Shown here: positions 1 to 7,073 of the stretch, piece by piece
How positions within the stretch are numbered: position 1 is the stretch's first letter
Layout of the letters: each line of letters opens with the position of its first letter
Source: Paractinoplanes aksuensis
GTDB taxonomy: Bacteria > Actinomycetota > Actinomycetes > Mycobacteriales > Micromonosporaceae
Direction of reading: 5' to 3'
Length of the DNA: 49,824 bases
NCBI RefSeq assembly: GCF_024137025.1
Contig: NZ_JAMYJR010000045.1
Coordinates: 1-49,824, forward strand
Translations under genes and position numbers: made by a program
Notes under the pieces: model-generated
Database searches by the model: none
Told to the model about the DNA's origin: nothing
Seen by the model: only the letters and a program-made list of their open reading frames with translations

Positions 1-41
1 CGCCCCGCATGGGTCGGGCGGCCGGGCGGGGCCCCGGTGGG

Positions 42-599
42 TCAGGCGGCGGTGCGGCCGCTGAGGGCCAAGAGGCGTTCGAAGGTGCCGGCGTCTTCCG
101 GGGCCTGCACCTCGGCGCCGAAGGCGCCCATCTGGCGACCGGTCGGGGCCATCTGCTCGACGAAGGGCATCAGATGGTCCACTGCCACGTCGGCCGGTTG
201 ATAGGGCTGGCCGGTGGCGGTGGCCAGGTCCCAGCCGTGCACGGTGAGGTCGGCCAGGGCCAGGTTGGCGACGAGGGGCTGGGGCATGCCCATGCCGGGC
301 GAGATCCCGTCGAGCGCGGCCGGATCCGACCAGGCGGCGATCATGCGCTCGGTCTCGGTGGCGAACCTGTCCCGCCACCCCTCGGTGAGGGAGTCGGGGG
401 TGCTGGAGAAGTCGAGCGCTTCCCGGCGCGCGGCGCCCTGGAAGCCGACGACCACCTGAAAGAGATGATTGAGCAGATCACGAACCTGGAACTTCTCACA
501 CGGCGTCGGATCGCCGAGCTGATCGTCGCGGATGCCCTGCACGATCGGGACAGTCCGCTCAGCCGCCGCCGCCATCAACGTGCTGATCTCGGTAGTCAT
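42..599 (-). CDS. TIGR03086 family (DinB-like, mycothiol-type) protein
   Basis: About 185 residues. The sequence fits the actinobacterial TIGR03086 / maleylpyruvate-isomerase N-terminal-like family: an early helix with CEKFQVRDLLNHLFQVVVGF, whose conserved His is one expected metal ligand, and a later VHGWDLATATGQ segment typical of the family. These proteins are four-helix-bundle metal-binding enzymes, often assumed to use mycothiol; the substrate here is unknown. The start is placed at the ATG encoding MTTEIST. The open frame continues about 50 residues further upstream, but that extension is His/Arg-rich, runs through a duplicated DNA segment and does not resemble the family. No operon partner is evident. 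The family assignment is good; a specific reaction cannot be assigned. Confidence 0.8.
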   Translation of the reverse strand: MTTEISTLMAAAAERTVPIVQGIRDDQLGDPTPCEKFQVRDLLNHLFQVVVGFQGAARREALDFSSTPDSLTEGWRDRFATETERMIAAWSDPAALDGISPGMGMPQPLVANLALADLTVHGWDLATATGQPYQPADVAVDHLMPFVEQMAPTGRQMGAFGAEVQAPEDAGTFERLLALSGRTAA

Positions 600-648
600 G
601 CCTCGACCGTAGCGACAACCGCGTCCTCCGCGCCGCTCCACCCCGATC

Positions 649-759
649 GTGTGGTTGGCCATGTTGTGGGTGGCGGTGGAGTGCGGGCCTCGGGTTGGGC
701 GCCGCCCTGCCGTGATTGTGTGGTTGGCCGTGCCGTGGGTAGCGGTCAAGTGCGGGCTC
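649..759. repeat. Two divergent copies of a ~42-bp segment, 69-bp period
   Basis: GTGTGGTTGGCC begins at 649 and again at 718, and similarity continues for about 42 bp in each copy with several substitutions (for example TTGTGGGTGGCGG versus CCGTGGGTAGCGG). The repeat lies in the 346-bp gap between genes (600-945). I see no convincing gene, RNA or promoter in the rest of that gap. Confidence 0.6.
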
Positions 760-945
760 CACGGTCAGACGTCGACGCTGCCTGATCGCGCGGCTGTCGG
801 CGTCGCGGATGTGCCGCTCTACGTCGGGCCGCAGGCGACCTGCACGACGATCGGCGGTCGAGTGGGGTTTGAGGTCGGGCGTCGTCCGGGCCGGGCGGTG
901 TGGCGGATGGCCGCCGGGTGAGGGGCCTCCGGGCCGATGCTGCGG

Positions 946-1488
946 TCAGGCGGTGGCGTTGCGCAGATCGGCGTAGGCGTCGGCGAGGGTGTCCACTGTG
1001 TAGTGGGCGTTGAGGCCGCTCGGGTTGGGCAGCACCCAGACCGGCACGCCGCCGATGTGCTCGGGTTGCGGGCCGATCGCGGCCTTCGGCTTGGCGAACG
1101 CGGTGCGGTAGGCCGTGACGCCGAGGATGGCCAGGTAGCGGGGCTTCCACCGCTCGGTCAGGGCGGCCAGCACCTCACCGCCGGTGATCAGTTCGGCGGG
1201 GGAGAGTTCGTCGGCCCGGGCGGTGGCCCGGGCGACCACGTTCGTGATGCCCAGACCCAGCGACGGCAGTTCGAACTGCTCGGACGGGTGATACTGGCGC
1301 TCGGTGAAACCGGAACGGTGCAGGGCCGGCCAGAACCGGTTGCCCGGGCGGGCGAAGTGGTGACCGGTCGCGGCCGAGTACAGGCTCGGGTTGATGCCGG
1401 AGAAGAGCACCCGGAGATCCGGGCCGATCAGATCGGGGATGGTGCGGTCACCGGCCGCCGCCACCTCCGCCGCGGTAGGCGCAGACAC
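946..1488 (-). CDS. mug: G/U mismatch-specific uracil-DNA glycosylase (Mug/TDG type)
   Basis: 180 residues, normal for bacterial Mug. It would excise uracil or thymine mispaired with guanine in double-stranded DNA (base-excision repair). The diagnostic active-site strand reads LFSGINPSLYS (family GINPG, with the Asn that activates water), followed by HFARPGNRFWPALHRSG. The second conserved segment is WVLPNPSGLNAHY near residues 150-162, where the family has NPSGLN. The ATG start gives a standard N terminus. It is a stand-alone gene; the 190-bp upstream region holds a tandem 27-bp repeat. Confidence 0.9.
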   Translation of the reverse strand: MSAPTAAEVAAAGDRTIPDLIGPDLRVLFSGINPSLYSAATGHHFARPGNRFWPALHRSGFTERQYHPSEQFELPSLGLGITNVVARATARADELSPAELITGGEVLAALTERWKPRYLAILGVTAYRTAFAKPKAAIGPQPEHIGGVPVWVLPNPSGLNAHYTVDTLADAYADLRNATA

Positions 1489-1510
1489 CGAACAAGCCTA
1501 TCCACCGCAG

Positions 1511-1618
1511 CGTTCAGGGGTGCGGATGACGCCGTGGCGTTCAGGGGTGCGGATGACGCCGTGGCGTTCAGGGGTGCGGATGACGCTGCGGCGATCAGAG
1601 GTGCGGACGACGCCGTGG
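1511..1618. repeat. Four tandem 27-bp units
   Basis: Units start at 1511, 1538, 1565 and 1592. The core is CGTTCAGGGGTGCGGATGAC followed by GCCGTGG. Units 1 and 2 are identical, unit 3 has a few changes and unit 4 is more diverged. Downstream, GCCGCGCTGGTC appears twice more as a smaller repeat. The array lies between the mug start and the end of the SDR gene. The unit is divisible by three, but no supported gene covers it. Confidence 0.85.
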
Positions 1619-1677
1619 CGGCCGGAGGGTGTGGGGACAGCCGCGCTGGTCGAAGCAGCGGTGGACGGCCGCGCTGG

Positions 1678-2436
1678 TCAGAGGGTGCGGAGGACGCCGC
1701 CGTCGATGGTGAGGGTGGTTCCGGTCATGTAGCTGGCGGCGGGGGACAGGGCGAAAGCCGCGACCCGGCCGAACTCGGCCGGTTCGCCCATGCGGCGCAG
1801 GGGGACGGTTTCCGCCACCTCGGCGGCGGCGCTGGAGGCGTCGCCGGTGGCTTCGAAGAGTTCGATGCTGCGGTCGGTGAGGAAACGGCCCGGCAGCAGG
1901 CTCACGATGCGGACGCCGCGCGGGGCGTACTCGTCCGCCATGTCCTTCGCGGCCATGGCCAGACCGGGGCGCAGGCCGTTGGAGAGGCCCAGCCCGGGCA
2001 GCGGCGTCTTGACCGTCGTCGACAGGACCAGGGCGATCGCGCCGCTCTCGGGCAGGGCCGCCGCGAAGGTCCGGGCGGCCCGGACGGTGCCCAGGAACAC
2101 CGTCTCGAAGGCGTCGCGCCACTGCTCGTCGCTCAGGGCCGAGGCTCGGCCCGGCACCGGGCCGCCGACCGAGATCAGGGCGCCGTCGAAGCGCCCGAAC
2201 TGTTCGACGGCCGTGTCGATGAGCAGGCGCGGGGCTTCGGGGTCGGCCAGGTCGGCGGTCACACCCACCGCGTTGCCTTCGCCGAGGGAGCCGACCGCCT
2301 CGGCCACCCGCTGCTCGTCGCGCGACGAGATCACCACCTTGGCGCCGTCGGCCACCAGCGCCTCGGCGGTGGCGAAGCCCAAGCCGCGCGAGGCTCCGGT
2401 GAGGACGTAGACACGATCAGCCAGCCCGAGATCCAT
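1678..2436 (-). CDS. SDR-fold protein with substituted catalytic Tyr/Lys
   Basis: 252 residues with the classical SDR size and Rossmann motif TGASRGLG (residues 13-20), the ISSRD segment after beta 2, and a C-terminal TGTTLTIDGG. The family Ser is present (S139 in VLST). The residue 13 positions later, normally the catalytic Tyr, is Ser152, and the Lys four positions further is Arg156 (LSNGLRPGLA). The NAG motif is also replaced by SVGG. Coenzyme binding is therefore plausible, but a standard Tyr-Lys dehydrogenase mechanism is not. I recall similar SNxLRPG segments in other actinobacterial SDRs, so this may be a divergent subfamily and not a decaying gene. It lies 32 bp downstream of the XRE regulator on the same strand and may be cotranscribed. 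Confidence 0.85.
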   Translation of the reverse strand: MDLGLADRVYVLTGASRGLGFATAEALVADGAKVVISSRDEQRVAEAVGSLGEGNAVGVTADLADPEAPRLLIDTAVEQFGRFDGALISVGGPVPGRASALSDEQWRDAFETVFLGTVRAARTFAAALPESGAIALVLSTTVKTPLPGLGLSNGLRPGLAMAAKDMADEYAPRGVRIVSLLPGRFLTDRSIELFEATGDASSAAAEVAETVPLRRMGEPAEFGRVAAFALSPAASYMTGTTLTIDGGVLRTL

Positions 2437-2468
2437 GCCGTCGATCCTGCCACCGGACGGGCCCGGAT

Positions 2469-3218
2469 TCAGCGGTGCAGAGCGGCCGCCGTGTCGGGGT
2501 CGGCCGGCAGGAACGACTCGATGGCCAGCTCGGACAGGGTCACGTCCAACGGCGTGCCCAGAACCGAGGTGACGCTGAAGAAGGACAGGCCGTCGAAGCG
2601 CAACGGCACGACCAGGCCGTTCGGCGGCGAGCCGTCGCCAGCCAGGCCGCCCGGATAGGCCGTCAGCTCCGACCGCAGCTCGCGCAGCACCGGATCACCG
2701 GTTACCGCCGCCTGCTGATCGAGGCGGTGCAGCACGTGGGCCCGCCACTCGCCCAGGTTGCCGATGCGCGGCGCCATGCCGTCCGGATGCAGCGACAGGC
2801 GCAGCACGTTCACCGGCGGTTCGAGCAGCCATCCCGCGCACCCGTCGGTGAACCGGGCGACCGCGCTGTTGGCATCGACCATCGTCCAGTGCCGATCGAC
2901 GAGCACGGCCGGGTAGGGCGCGTGCCCGGCCAGCACGTCCCGCAACGACGCCAGCACCGTGGCCAGCGGCGGACCGTCCAGAGCGGTTTCCCCGTACGCC
3001 GGCGCGAAGCCCCCGGCCAGCAGGAGCTCGTTGCGAGACCGCAACGGCACCTTCAACTCCTCGGCCAGCCGCAGGATCATGTCGCGCGTCGGCCGGGACC
3101 GCCCGTTCTCGAGGAACGACAGATGCCGGGCCGACACCCCGGCCCGCACCGACAGCTCCAACTGACTCAGCCGCCGATCCGCCCGCCACCCCCGCAGGAG
3201 CTCGCCCACCCCGCTCAT
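2469..3218 (-). CDS. XRE-family regulator with MmyB-like ligand domain
   Basis: 249 residues. An N-terminal XRE helix-turn-helix (about residues 5-60: LRGWRADRRLSQLELSVRAG, then HLSFLENGRSRPT) is followed by a C-terminal PAS-like MmyB domain containing PYPAVLVDRHWTMVDAN. This architecture is common in actinobacterial one-component regulators that control a neighbouring dehydrogenase; the SDR gene directly downstream is the obvious candidate target (inference). The start is the first ATG of the open frame, 20 bp after the stop of the upstream SCO6045-like gene. Confidence 0.88.
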   Translation of the reverse strand: MSGVGELLRGWRADRRLSQLELSVRAGVSARHLSFLENGRSRPTRDMILRLAEELKVPLRSRNELLLAGGFAPAYGETALDGPPLATVLASLRDVLAGHAPYPAVLVDRHWTMVDANSAVARFTDGCAGWLLEPPVNVLRLSLHPDGMAPRIGNLGEWRAHVLHRLDQQAAVTGDPVLRELRSELTAYPGGLAGDGSPPNGLVVPLRFDGLSFFSVTSVLGTPLDVTLSELAIESFLPADPDTAAALHR

Positions 3219-3237
3219 CCCCGCAGCGTAGGCGGCG

Positions 3238-3696
3238 TCAGGGGCGGCGGAGGAGCCAGACCCGGCCGGCCACTTGGAGAGCGGTGGCGCCGCCGGCTGT
3301 GCGGAGGGCAGGACCGCGGCGGGACCGCGGCGCCGCCGTGCTGTCGTAGTGCCAGGCGGCCTCGCGCTGGGCCAGTTCGGCCGCGGCGGCCGGGGGCAGG
3401 GCGCCGCGCCGGGTCAGGTCGCGGGCCAGGTCCCAGCCGTCGCGCAGGGAGCCCTCGGTCGGCCGGACGGCGGCCCAGCTCGAGAACTCTCGTTTCCACC
3501 GATCGCCGAAGGCCGCGGCCAGCATCGGCCATTGCCGTGCGACCTCGCCCGCCCGCTTGCGCAGCAGCGCCAGCCGCGCCGCCTCGAAACGGAAGCCGTC
3601 GATCCCTTCGGGCACGGGCCGCCCCGCCGTCAACGCCTCGACGAGGGCCGCCTGCCGCGCCGCGAGGCCCGACGAGTCGGAAGCCGGCGTCGTCAT
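3238..3696 (-). CDS. SCO6045-like small partner of the MNIO enzyme
   Basis: 152 residues. The ATG overlaps the stop of the DUF692 gene by four bases (ATGA), so the two are probably translationally coupled. The sequence is helical and rich in Arg, Trp and Ala: RFEAARLALLRKRAGEVARQ, then WPMLAAAFGDRWKREFSSWA and REAAWHYDS. It resembles the domain annotated as SCO6045-like that accompanies actinobacterial DUF692 proteins. In characterised MNIO systems a small non-catalytic partner helps recognise the substrate peptide; I infer a similar role here. No catalytic motif is visible. A longer in-frame ATG exists inside the DUF692 gene but would add an Arg-rich shadow sequence. Confidence 0.75.
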   Translation of the reverse strand: MTTPASDSSGLAARQAALVEALTAGRPVPEGIDGFRFEAARLALLRKRAGEVARQWPMLAAAFGDRWKREFSSWAAVRPTEGSLRDGWDLARDLTRRGALPPAAAAELAQREAAWHYDSTAAPRSRRGPALRTAGGATALQVAGRVWLLRRP

Positions 3697-4580
3697 GTGA
3701 TGACGGGGTAGCCGGAGGCCTTGGCGATGGCGTCCAGATCGGCGGCCAGGGCGGCCGCGGGCGGATAGTCGCCGTCGCGTTCGAGCATCAACGCGGGCGG
3801 GACGTGCCGGGCGCACAGGGCGCCCACCAGGTCGAGCACCGGCTGCGGCACGGCGTCGGTGTGGGTGTCGTGATAGAGCCCCTGATGCTCGGCCCCACCC
3901 GCCACATGGACGTACGCGATCCGCTCCAACGGCAGCTGGTCGAGCAGCTCAGCCGGATCGGTCCCCCGGTTACGGGCGTTGGCGTACACGTTTGCCACGT
4001 CGAGCAGCAGCTGGGCGCCCGAGCGGTCGAGGATCTCGGTCAGGAACTGGCCCTCGGTCAGCTCGTCGTCGGGCCAGTCGAACAGGGCTGCGATCGGCTC
4101 CAGCGCGATCGGCACCGGCACCGCCGCCTGCACCCGCCGCACGTTGGCCACCACCGCGTCGACCGCCTCCCGCGAACGGGGAAGGGGCAGCAGATGGCCC
4201 GCCTCGATGCCTCCGGCCCGTACGAAAGCAATGTGCTCGCTGATCAGCGGCGCCCGCAGGCGTTCGGCCACGGCGGCGAAGTGTTCGACCCGCGCCGGGT
4301 CCACCGGCTCGGCGCCGCCCAGGGACAGGCGTACGCCGTGGGGAATGATCGTCACCCCGCGGTCGAGCAGCACCTGCAGGCCGGTGGGCAGCTCGCCGTG
4401 CGCGTGCACCGATTCGGCCACCACCTCGGCGAAGCGCAGCCCGGGCAGGCCCTCGACGAAGCCGGCGATCTCGGGCCGCCACCCGATCCCGACCCCGTAC
4501 GAGGGCCGCGACCCGATCCCGACCCCGTACGAGGGCAGCCGCCCGATCCCCACCCCGTACGAGGGAGGCTGCTCAGCCAC
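3693..4580 (-). CDS. DUF692 / MNIO multinuclear iron oxidative enzyme
   Basis: 295 residues from a GTG at 4580. It is a TIM-barrel protein of the MNIO (DUF692) family, whose characterised members (MbnB, TglH, ChrH) use two or three irons and oxygen to modify cysteines or other residues of peptides. Metal-ligand motifs are visible in the usual order: PHG (His81), SEH (115-116), LEP (Glu161), LDVANVYANARN (194-203), YVHVAGG (His225), HDTHTDAVP (237-245) and LERDGD (Glu267). The GTG was chosen because it follows a G-rich stretch and overlaps the upstream TIGR04222 stop by 8 bases; the earlier in-frame ATG at 4655 would add an Ala-rich shadow of the Cys tail. The N terminus carries three copies of PSYGVGIG. 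The gene sits between its likely substrate and its partner. Confidence 0.9.
   Translation of the reverse strand: MAEQPPSYGVGIGRLPSYGVGIGSRPSYGVGIGWRPEIAGFVEGLPGLRFAEVVAESVHAHGELPTGLQVLLDRGVTIIPHGVRLSLGGAEPVDPARVEHFAAVAERLRAPLISEHIAFVRAGGIEAGHLLPLPRSREAVDAVVANVRRVQAAVPVPIALEPIAALFDWPDDELTEGQFLTEILDRSGAQLLLDVANVYANARNRGTDPAELLDQLPLERIAYVHVAGGAEHQGLYHDTHTDAVPQPVLDLVGALCARHVPPALMLERDGDYPPAAALAADLDAIAKASGYPVIT
4481..4570. repeat. Three 30-bp tandem units in the 5' end of the MNIO gene
   Basis: Units 4481-4510, 4511-4540 and 4541-4570 share CCGATCCC(G/C)ACCCCGTACG. On the minus strand they encode PSYGVGIG plus two variable residues, three times, so the first beta strand of the MNIO barrel (family GVGIGWRPE) is preceded by two extra copies of itself. 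Confidence 0.95.
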
Positions 4581-5475
4581 CGCAGCCGCCGCCCCCGCCG
4601 CAGGAGCTGCCGCCGCTGCACGAGCTGCCACTGCTGCACGAGCTGCTGCTGCCACCGTCGCTGCCGCCGCTGCTGCCGGCCGCGCCGCCCGTGGCCGCGA
4701 TGCGCTGCACCTCGGCCTCGGCCGCGAACGCCGGGTCCATCGAGTAGAGCGCCGCCCCGCCGTACAGCGCGACCCCCATCGCGGCCCCGGTCGCGCCGTA
4801 GGTCGCGTAGGACGGGGAGTTGCTCGGGGCCAGGTAGTTGTGCTTGTACCGCAGGTCGCGCAGGCCCTTGTGGGCCGCGTCGGTGGCCCAGCGGCGGGTG
4901 CGCAGCAGGGTCAGCGTGACGACGAACGCGGCGATCGTGGCGATGACGATGAAGGTGACCGGCTTGTCGTTGCCGATGCCAGCGACGACCCGGGCGATGC
5001 CGATCGCGACGAGGGCCAGGCCGGCCAGCACCCAGAGCCGGGCCTCGCGCATCTTGCCCGCGCTGACCGCCAGGCCGGTGCGCTCGAGGTTGTCGCGCAG
5101 CTGCTCGACGGCCGAGGCGACCCACTGGTCGTTGGGCAGGTCACGCGTGCGTACGCCGTTGCCGGCCGCGTTGTAGACGGCGCTGTCGAGCGGCGTCACG
5201 CCGCTGGGCAGCGGGCCGGTGCGGACGAGGATGCGGCCGGGCCCGGTGCCGAGCGCGCCGGCCGCCCGCAGGCCGCCCATCGAGGAGTAGATGGCCAGCC
5301 GGTCGCCGCCGTTGAGATAGGCCACCTGCTGCGGGCCCAGGTTGTCGACCCGGGCCGAACGGTCGCCGCGGAACAGGGCCTTGCGGTGCACGGCGGCGAT
5401 GATCGCGATCGCGATCGTGGCCCCGATGAAGTAGGTGAGAAAGGTCGGACCGGAGATACCCCAGGTGTCGTTCAT
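4573..5475 (-). CDS. TIGR04222 membrane protein with CX5C-periodic tail
   Basis: 300 residues. An N-terminal membrane segment (about 10-28), a soluble stretch starting ARVDNLGPQQVAYLNGGDRL, and two more membrane helices (about 146-168 and 172-190) match the TIGR04222 family, which ends in low-complexity tails. The last 40 residues are almost only Gly, Ser and Cys, with Cys at 280, 286, 292 and 298, exactly every sixth residue. The gene is first in a probable operon with the DUF692/MNIO gene (8-bp overlap) and the SCO6045-like gene. The tail is the natural candidate substrate for the MNIO enzyme (inference). The function of the membrane domain is unknown. Confidence 0.85.
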   Translation of the reverse strand: MNDTWGISGPTFLTYFIGATIAIAIIAAVHRKALFRGDRSARVDNLGPQQVAYLNGGDRLAIYSSMGGLRAAGALGTGPGRILVRTGPLPSGVTPLDSAVYNAAGNGVRTRDLPNDQWVASAVEQLRDNLERTGLAVSAGKMREARLWVLAGLALVAIGIARVVAGIGNDKPVTFIVIATIAAFVVTLTLLRTRRWATDAAHKGLRDLRYKHNYLAPSNSPSYATYGATGAAMGVALYGGAALYSMDPAFAAEAEVQRIAATGGAAGSSGGSDGGSSSSCSSGSSCSGGSSCGGGGGCGG

Positions 5476-5544
5476 GGACCAGACCTCCCGTGCTTGTCGC
5501 AGCGCGTCTGGCCCTTATTGTGCAGACCCGTGCAACGTCTGTGA

Positions 5545-6150
5545 TCAGGCCCTTCGGACGGCTTCCTCGACCAGATCGAGGACCCGGCTGAGCTCGCCGG
5601 GCGGGCGGCCCGTGGCGAGGTGGAGCACCAGACCGTCGTACGCCAGCTCGAGGAACTGGGTGAGCACCTCGACCGGCACGTCGTCGCGCAGCACACCGGC
5701 CTCCCGTTGGCGTTGCAGCCGCTCGCGGGTGGCGTCGGCGATGGCGGCCGACCGCTCGGTCCAGCGTTTGGCGAAGGCCTGGTCAGTGCGCAGCCGGCGG
5801 GAGACCTCGAGCTGGGTGCCGAGCCAGCCGGCGGTGTCGCCCTCGCTGCCGCCGGCCCGGGCCAGCAGGTCGCGCATCACCTGGACGAGGCCGTTGCGGG
5901 CGACGGTTTCGACCATGGCGGCCGCGTCGTCCTCGGCCACGGCCAGGAAGAGGGATTCCTTGTCGCGAAAATGGTGGAAAATCGCACCGCGGGACAGCCC
6001 GGTTGCGTCCTCGAGCCGCCGCACTGTCGCACCCTCGTAGCCGAACCGGGCGAAACAGTCACGGGCCGCCGCGAGGATCTCGGAGCGGCGGGCGTCCAGT
6101 TGGTCCTGACTCACTCGGGGCACGTCCAGGATCGTGTCACGGGCCACCAT
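5545..6150 (-). CDS. acnR: AcnR-like TetR repressor (aconitase regulator)
   Basis: 201 residues. The N-terminal TetR helix-turn-helix reads RFGYEGATVRRLEDATGLSR followed by GAIFHHFRDKESLF, very close to Corynebacterium AcnR, the repressor of the aconitase gene. In Corynebacterium acnR lies next to acn; here aconitase is about 6 kb away on the same strand. Both genes have a nearly identical 16-bp element upstream (6162-6177 and 15217-15232), which supports the assignment and suggests autoregulation. The ATG at 6150 is used; a GTG at 6114 (VSQDQLDARR) is a real alternative, and neither has a strong ribosome-binding site. Confidence 0.82.
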   Translation of the reverse strand: MVARDTILDVPRVSQDQLDARRSEILAAARDCFARFGYEGATVRRLEDATGLSRGAIFHHFRDKESLFLAVAEDDAAAMVETVARNGLVQVMRDLLARAGGSEGDTAGWLGTQLEVSRRLRTDQAFAKRWTERSAAIADATRERLQRQREAGVLRDDVPVEVLTQFLELAYDGLVLHLATGRPPGELSRVLDLVEEAVRRA

Positions 6151-6161
6151 TCGTATGCAAT

Positions 6162-6177
6162 CCGTACGTACGTCTTG
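6162..6177 (-). promoter_or_regulatory. Putative AcnR operator upstream of acnR
   Basis: The minus strand reads CAAGACGTACGTACGG, centred about 20 bp upstream of the acnR ATG. It matches 10 of 12 defined positions of the Corynebacterium AcnR box as I recall it (CAGNACnnncGTACTG) and 15 of 16 positions of the element upstream of aconitase at 15217. Its position would allow repression of its own gene. Confidence 0.6.
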
Positions 6178-6287
6178 GCAAGAGTGCGCAGCCCAGGGAC
6201 GGATGGCGCGAATTCCCCCATCCCGCCCGTGAGTTGTTGACAGTCCTGGACTGTTCGGTGCCCTCCCCGCTCACGTAAAGTGCCCGG

Positions 6288-6938
6288 GTGCCTCTTGTCC
6301 TGATAGCCCTAGACGACACCCTGCTCGACCGCAGCGGTGCCTTCCGGCTGTGGGCCAAGGGATTCCTCGATGAGATCGGGGCGGCCCAGGACGACCTCGA
6401 CTGGCTACTCTCCGTCGACGCCGACGGTCTGACCTCGCGCTGGGACCTGGCCGACCTGATCCGCGACCGCTACCGGCTCACCATTCCGTCGATCGACCTC
6501 GTCGACGAGCTGCACGAGGGTCCGCTGGCCTACGAGAAGCTCGACCCGCTCGTCGGCTGCGCGCTGCAGATCGCCAAGGACGCCGGCCTGGTCCCGGTCG
6601 TGGTCACCAACGGGCGGGCCGAGATCCAGGACGTCCGGATCCGGCGTACGGGTCTCGACCGCTACGTCGCCGATTGGGTGATCTCCGAGCAGGCCGGCGT
6701 GAGCAAGCCCAACCCGCGCATCTTCGCGTTGGCCGCGCAGCGGGTGCGGATGCGCCTGGGCGGCGCGTGGGTGGTCGGCGACAGTCCCGAGGCCGACATC
6801 GGCGGGGCCGCCGCCATGGGTCTGCCCAGCGTGTGGCTGCATCGTGGCCGCGAATGGGTGGACAACCGGTTCGCCCCGACCGAGATCGTCGGCAACGTGA
6901 TCCAGGGCATCTCGGCGATCATGGCCGCCGCTCGTTAA
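6288..6938 (+). CDS. HAD-superfamily protein lacking the nucleophilic Asp
   Basis: 216 residues from a GTG start, with a HAD fold close to the YjjG/haloacid-dehalogenase-like phosphatases. Motif I reads LIALDDTLLD: the catalytic nucleophile, expected as the first Asp of DLDDTL, is Ala7, while the general acid/base Asp9 remains. Motif II (VVVTNG, Thr107), motif III (GVSKPNP, Lys140) and motif IV (GDSPEADIGGA, Asp165 and Asp170) are intact. It is probably unable to form the phospho-aspartate intermediate, so it may bind a phosphorylated ligand or a partner without hydrolysis. It is divergent from acnR with about 140 bp between starts. Confidence 0.85.
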   Translation: MPLVLIALDDTLLDRSGAFRLWAKGFLDEIGAAQDDLDWLLSVDADGLTSRWDLADLIRDRYRLTIPSIDLVDELHEGPLAYEKLDPLVGCALQIAKDAGLVPVVVTNGRAEIQDVRIRRTGLDRYVADWVISEQAGVSKPNPRIFALAAQRVRMRLGGAWVVGDSPEADIGGAAAMGLPSVWLHRGREWVDNRFAPTEIVGNVIQGISAIMAAAR

Positions 6939-6996
6939 ATAGGTTGCGCCGCCTCGAGAGGGTGCGCGAAGGTATCCCGGTCGCCCGCACAGGGCC

Positions 6997-7073
6997 TGAG
7001 AGAGGGAGGTGTGAACGCATGGCTGTCGTTGTGATGACCCGTGTCCGGATTCACCTTTCTTCTTCCTCTCTCA
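6997..7073 (+). other. Leader hairpin just before the RIO kinase ribosome-binding site
   Basis: TGAGAGAGG (6997-7005) is perfectly complementary to CCTCTCTCA (7065-7073), and inside it GTGAA (7011-7015) pairs with TTCAC (7050-7054). The 3' arm touches the AAGGAG (7073-7078) of the kinase gene. A short ATG-led frame with its own GGGAGG starts at 7019 inside the loop and runs into the kinase gene in another frame. It could be a translational control element, but there is no proof that it is transcribed. Confidence 0.4.

Noticed and set aside
4581..4655. ATG start for the MNIO gene at 4655
   Set aside because: Would add an Ala-rich peptide that is only the other frame of the Gly/Ser/Cys tail.
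2475..4919. Long plus-strand frame across the XRE, partner and MNIO genes
   Set aside because: Arg/Pro/Gln-rich shadow sequence; the minus-strand genes have clear families and coupled starts.
6237..6281. TTGACA promoter for the HAD gene
   Set aside because: The only -10-like sequence (TAAAGT) is 33 bp away, too far for a standard promoter.
6985..7020. TPP riboswitch (CTGAGA-like core)
   Set aside because: Only GCCTGAGA is present; the rest of the conserved TPP aptamer is missing and the gene downstream is a kinase.
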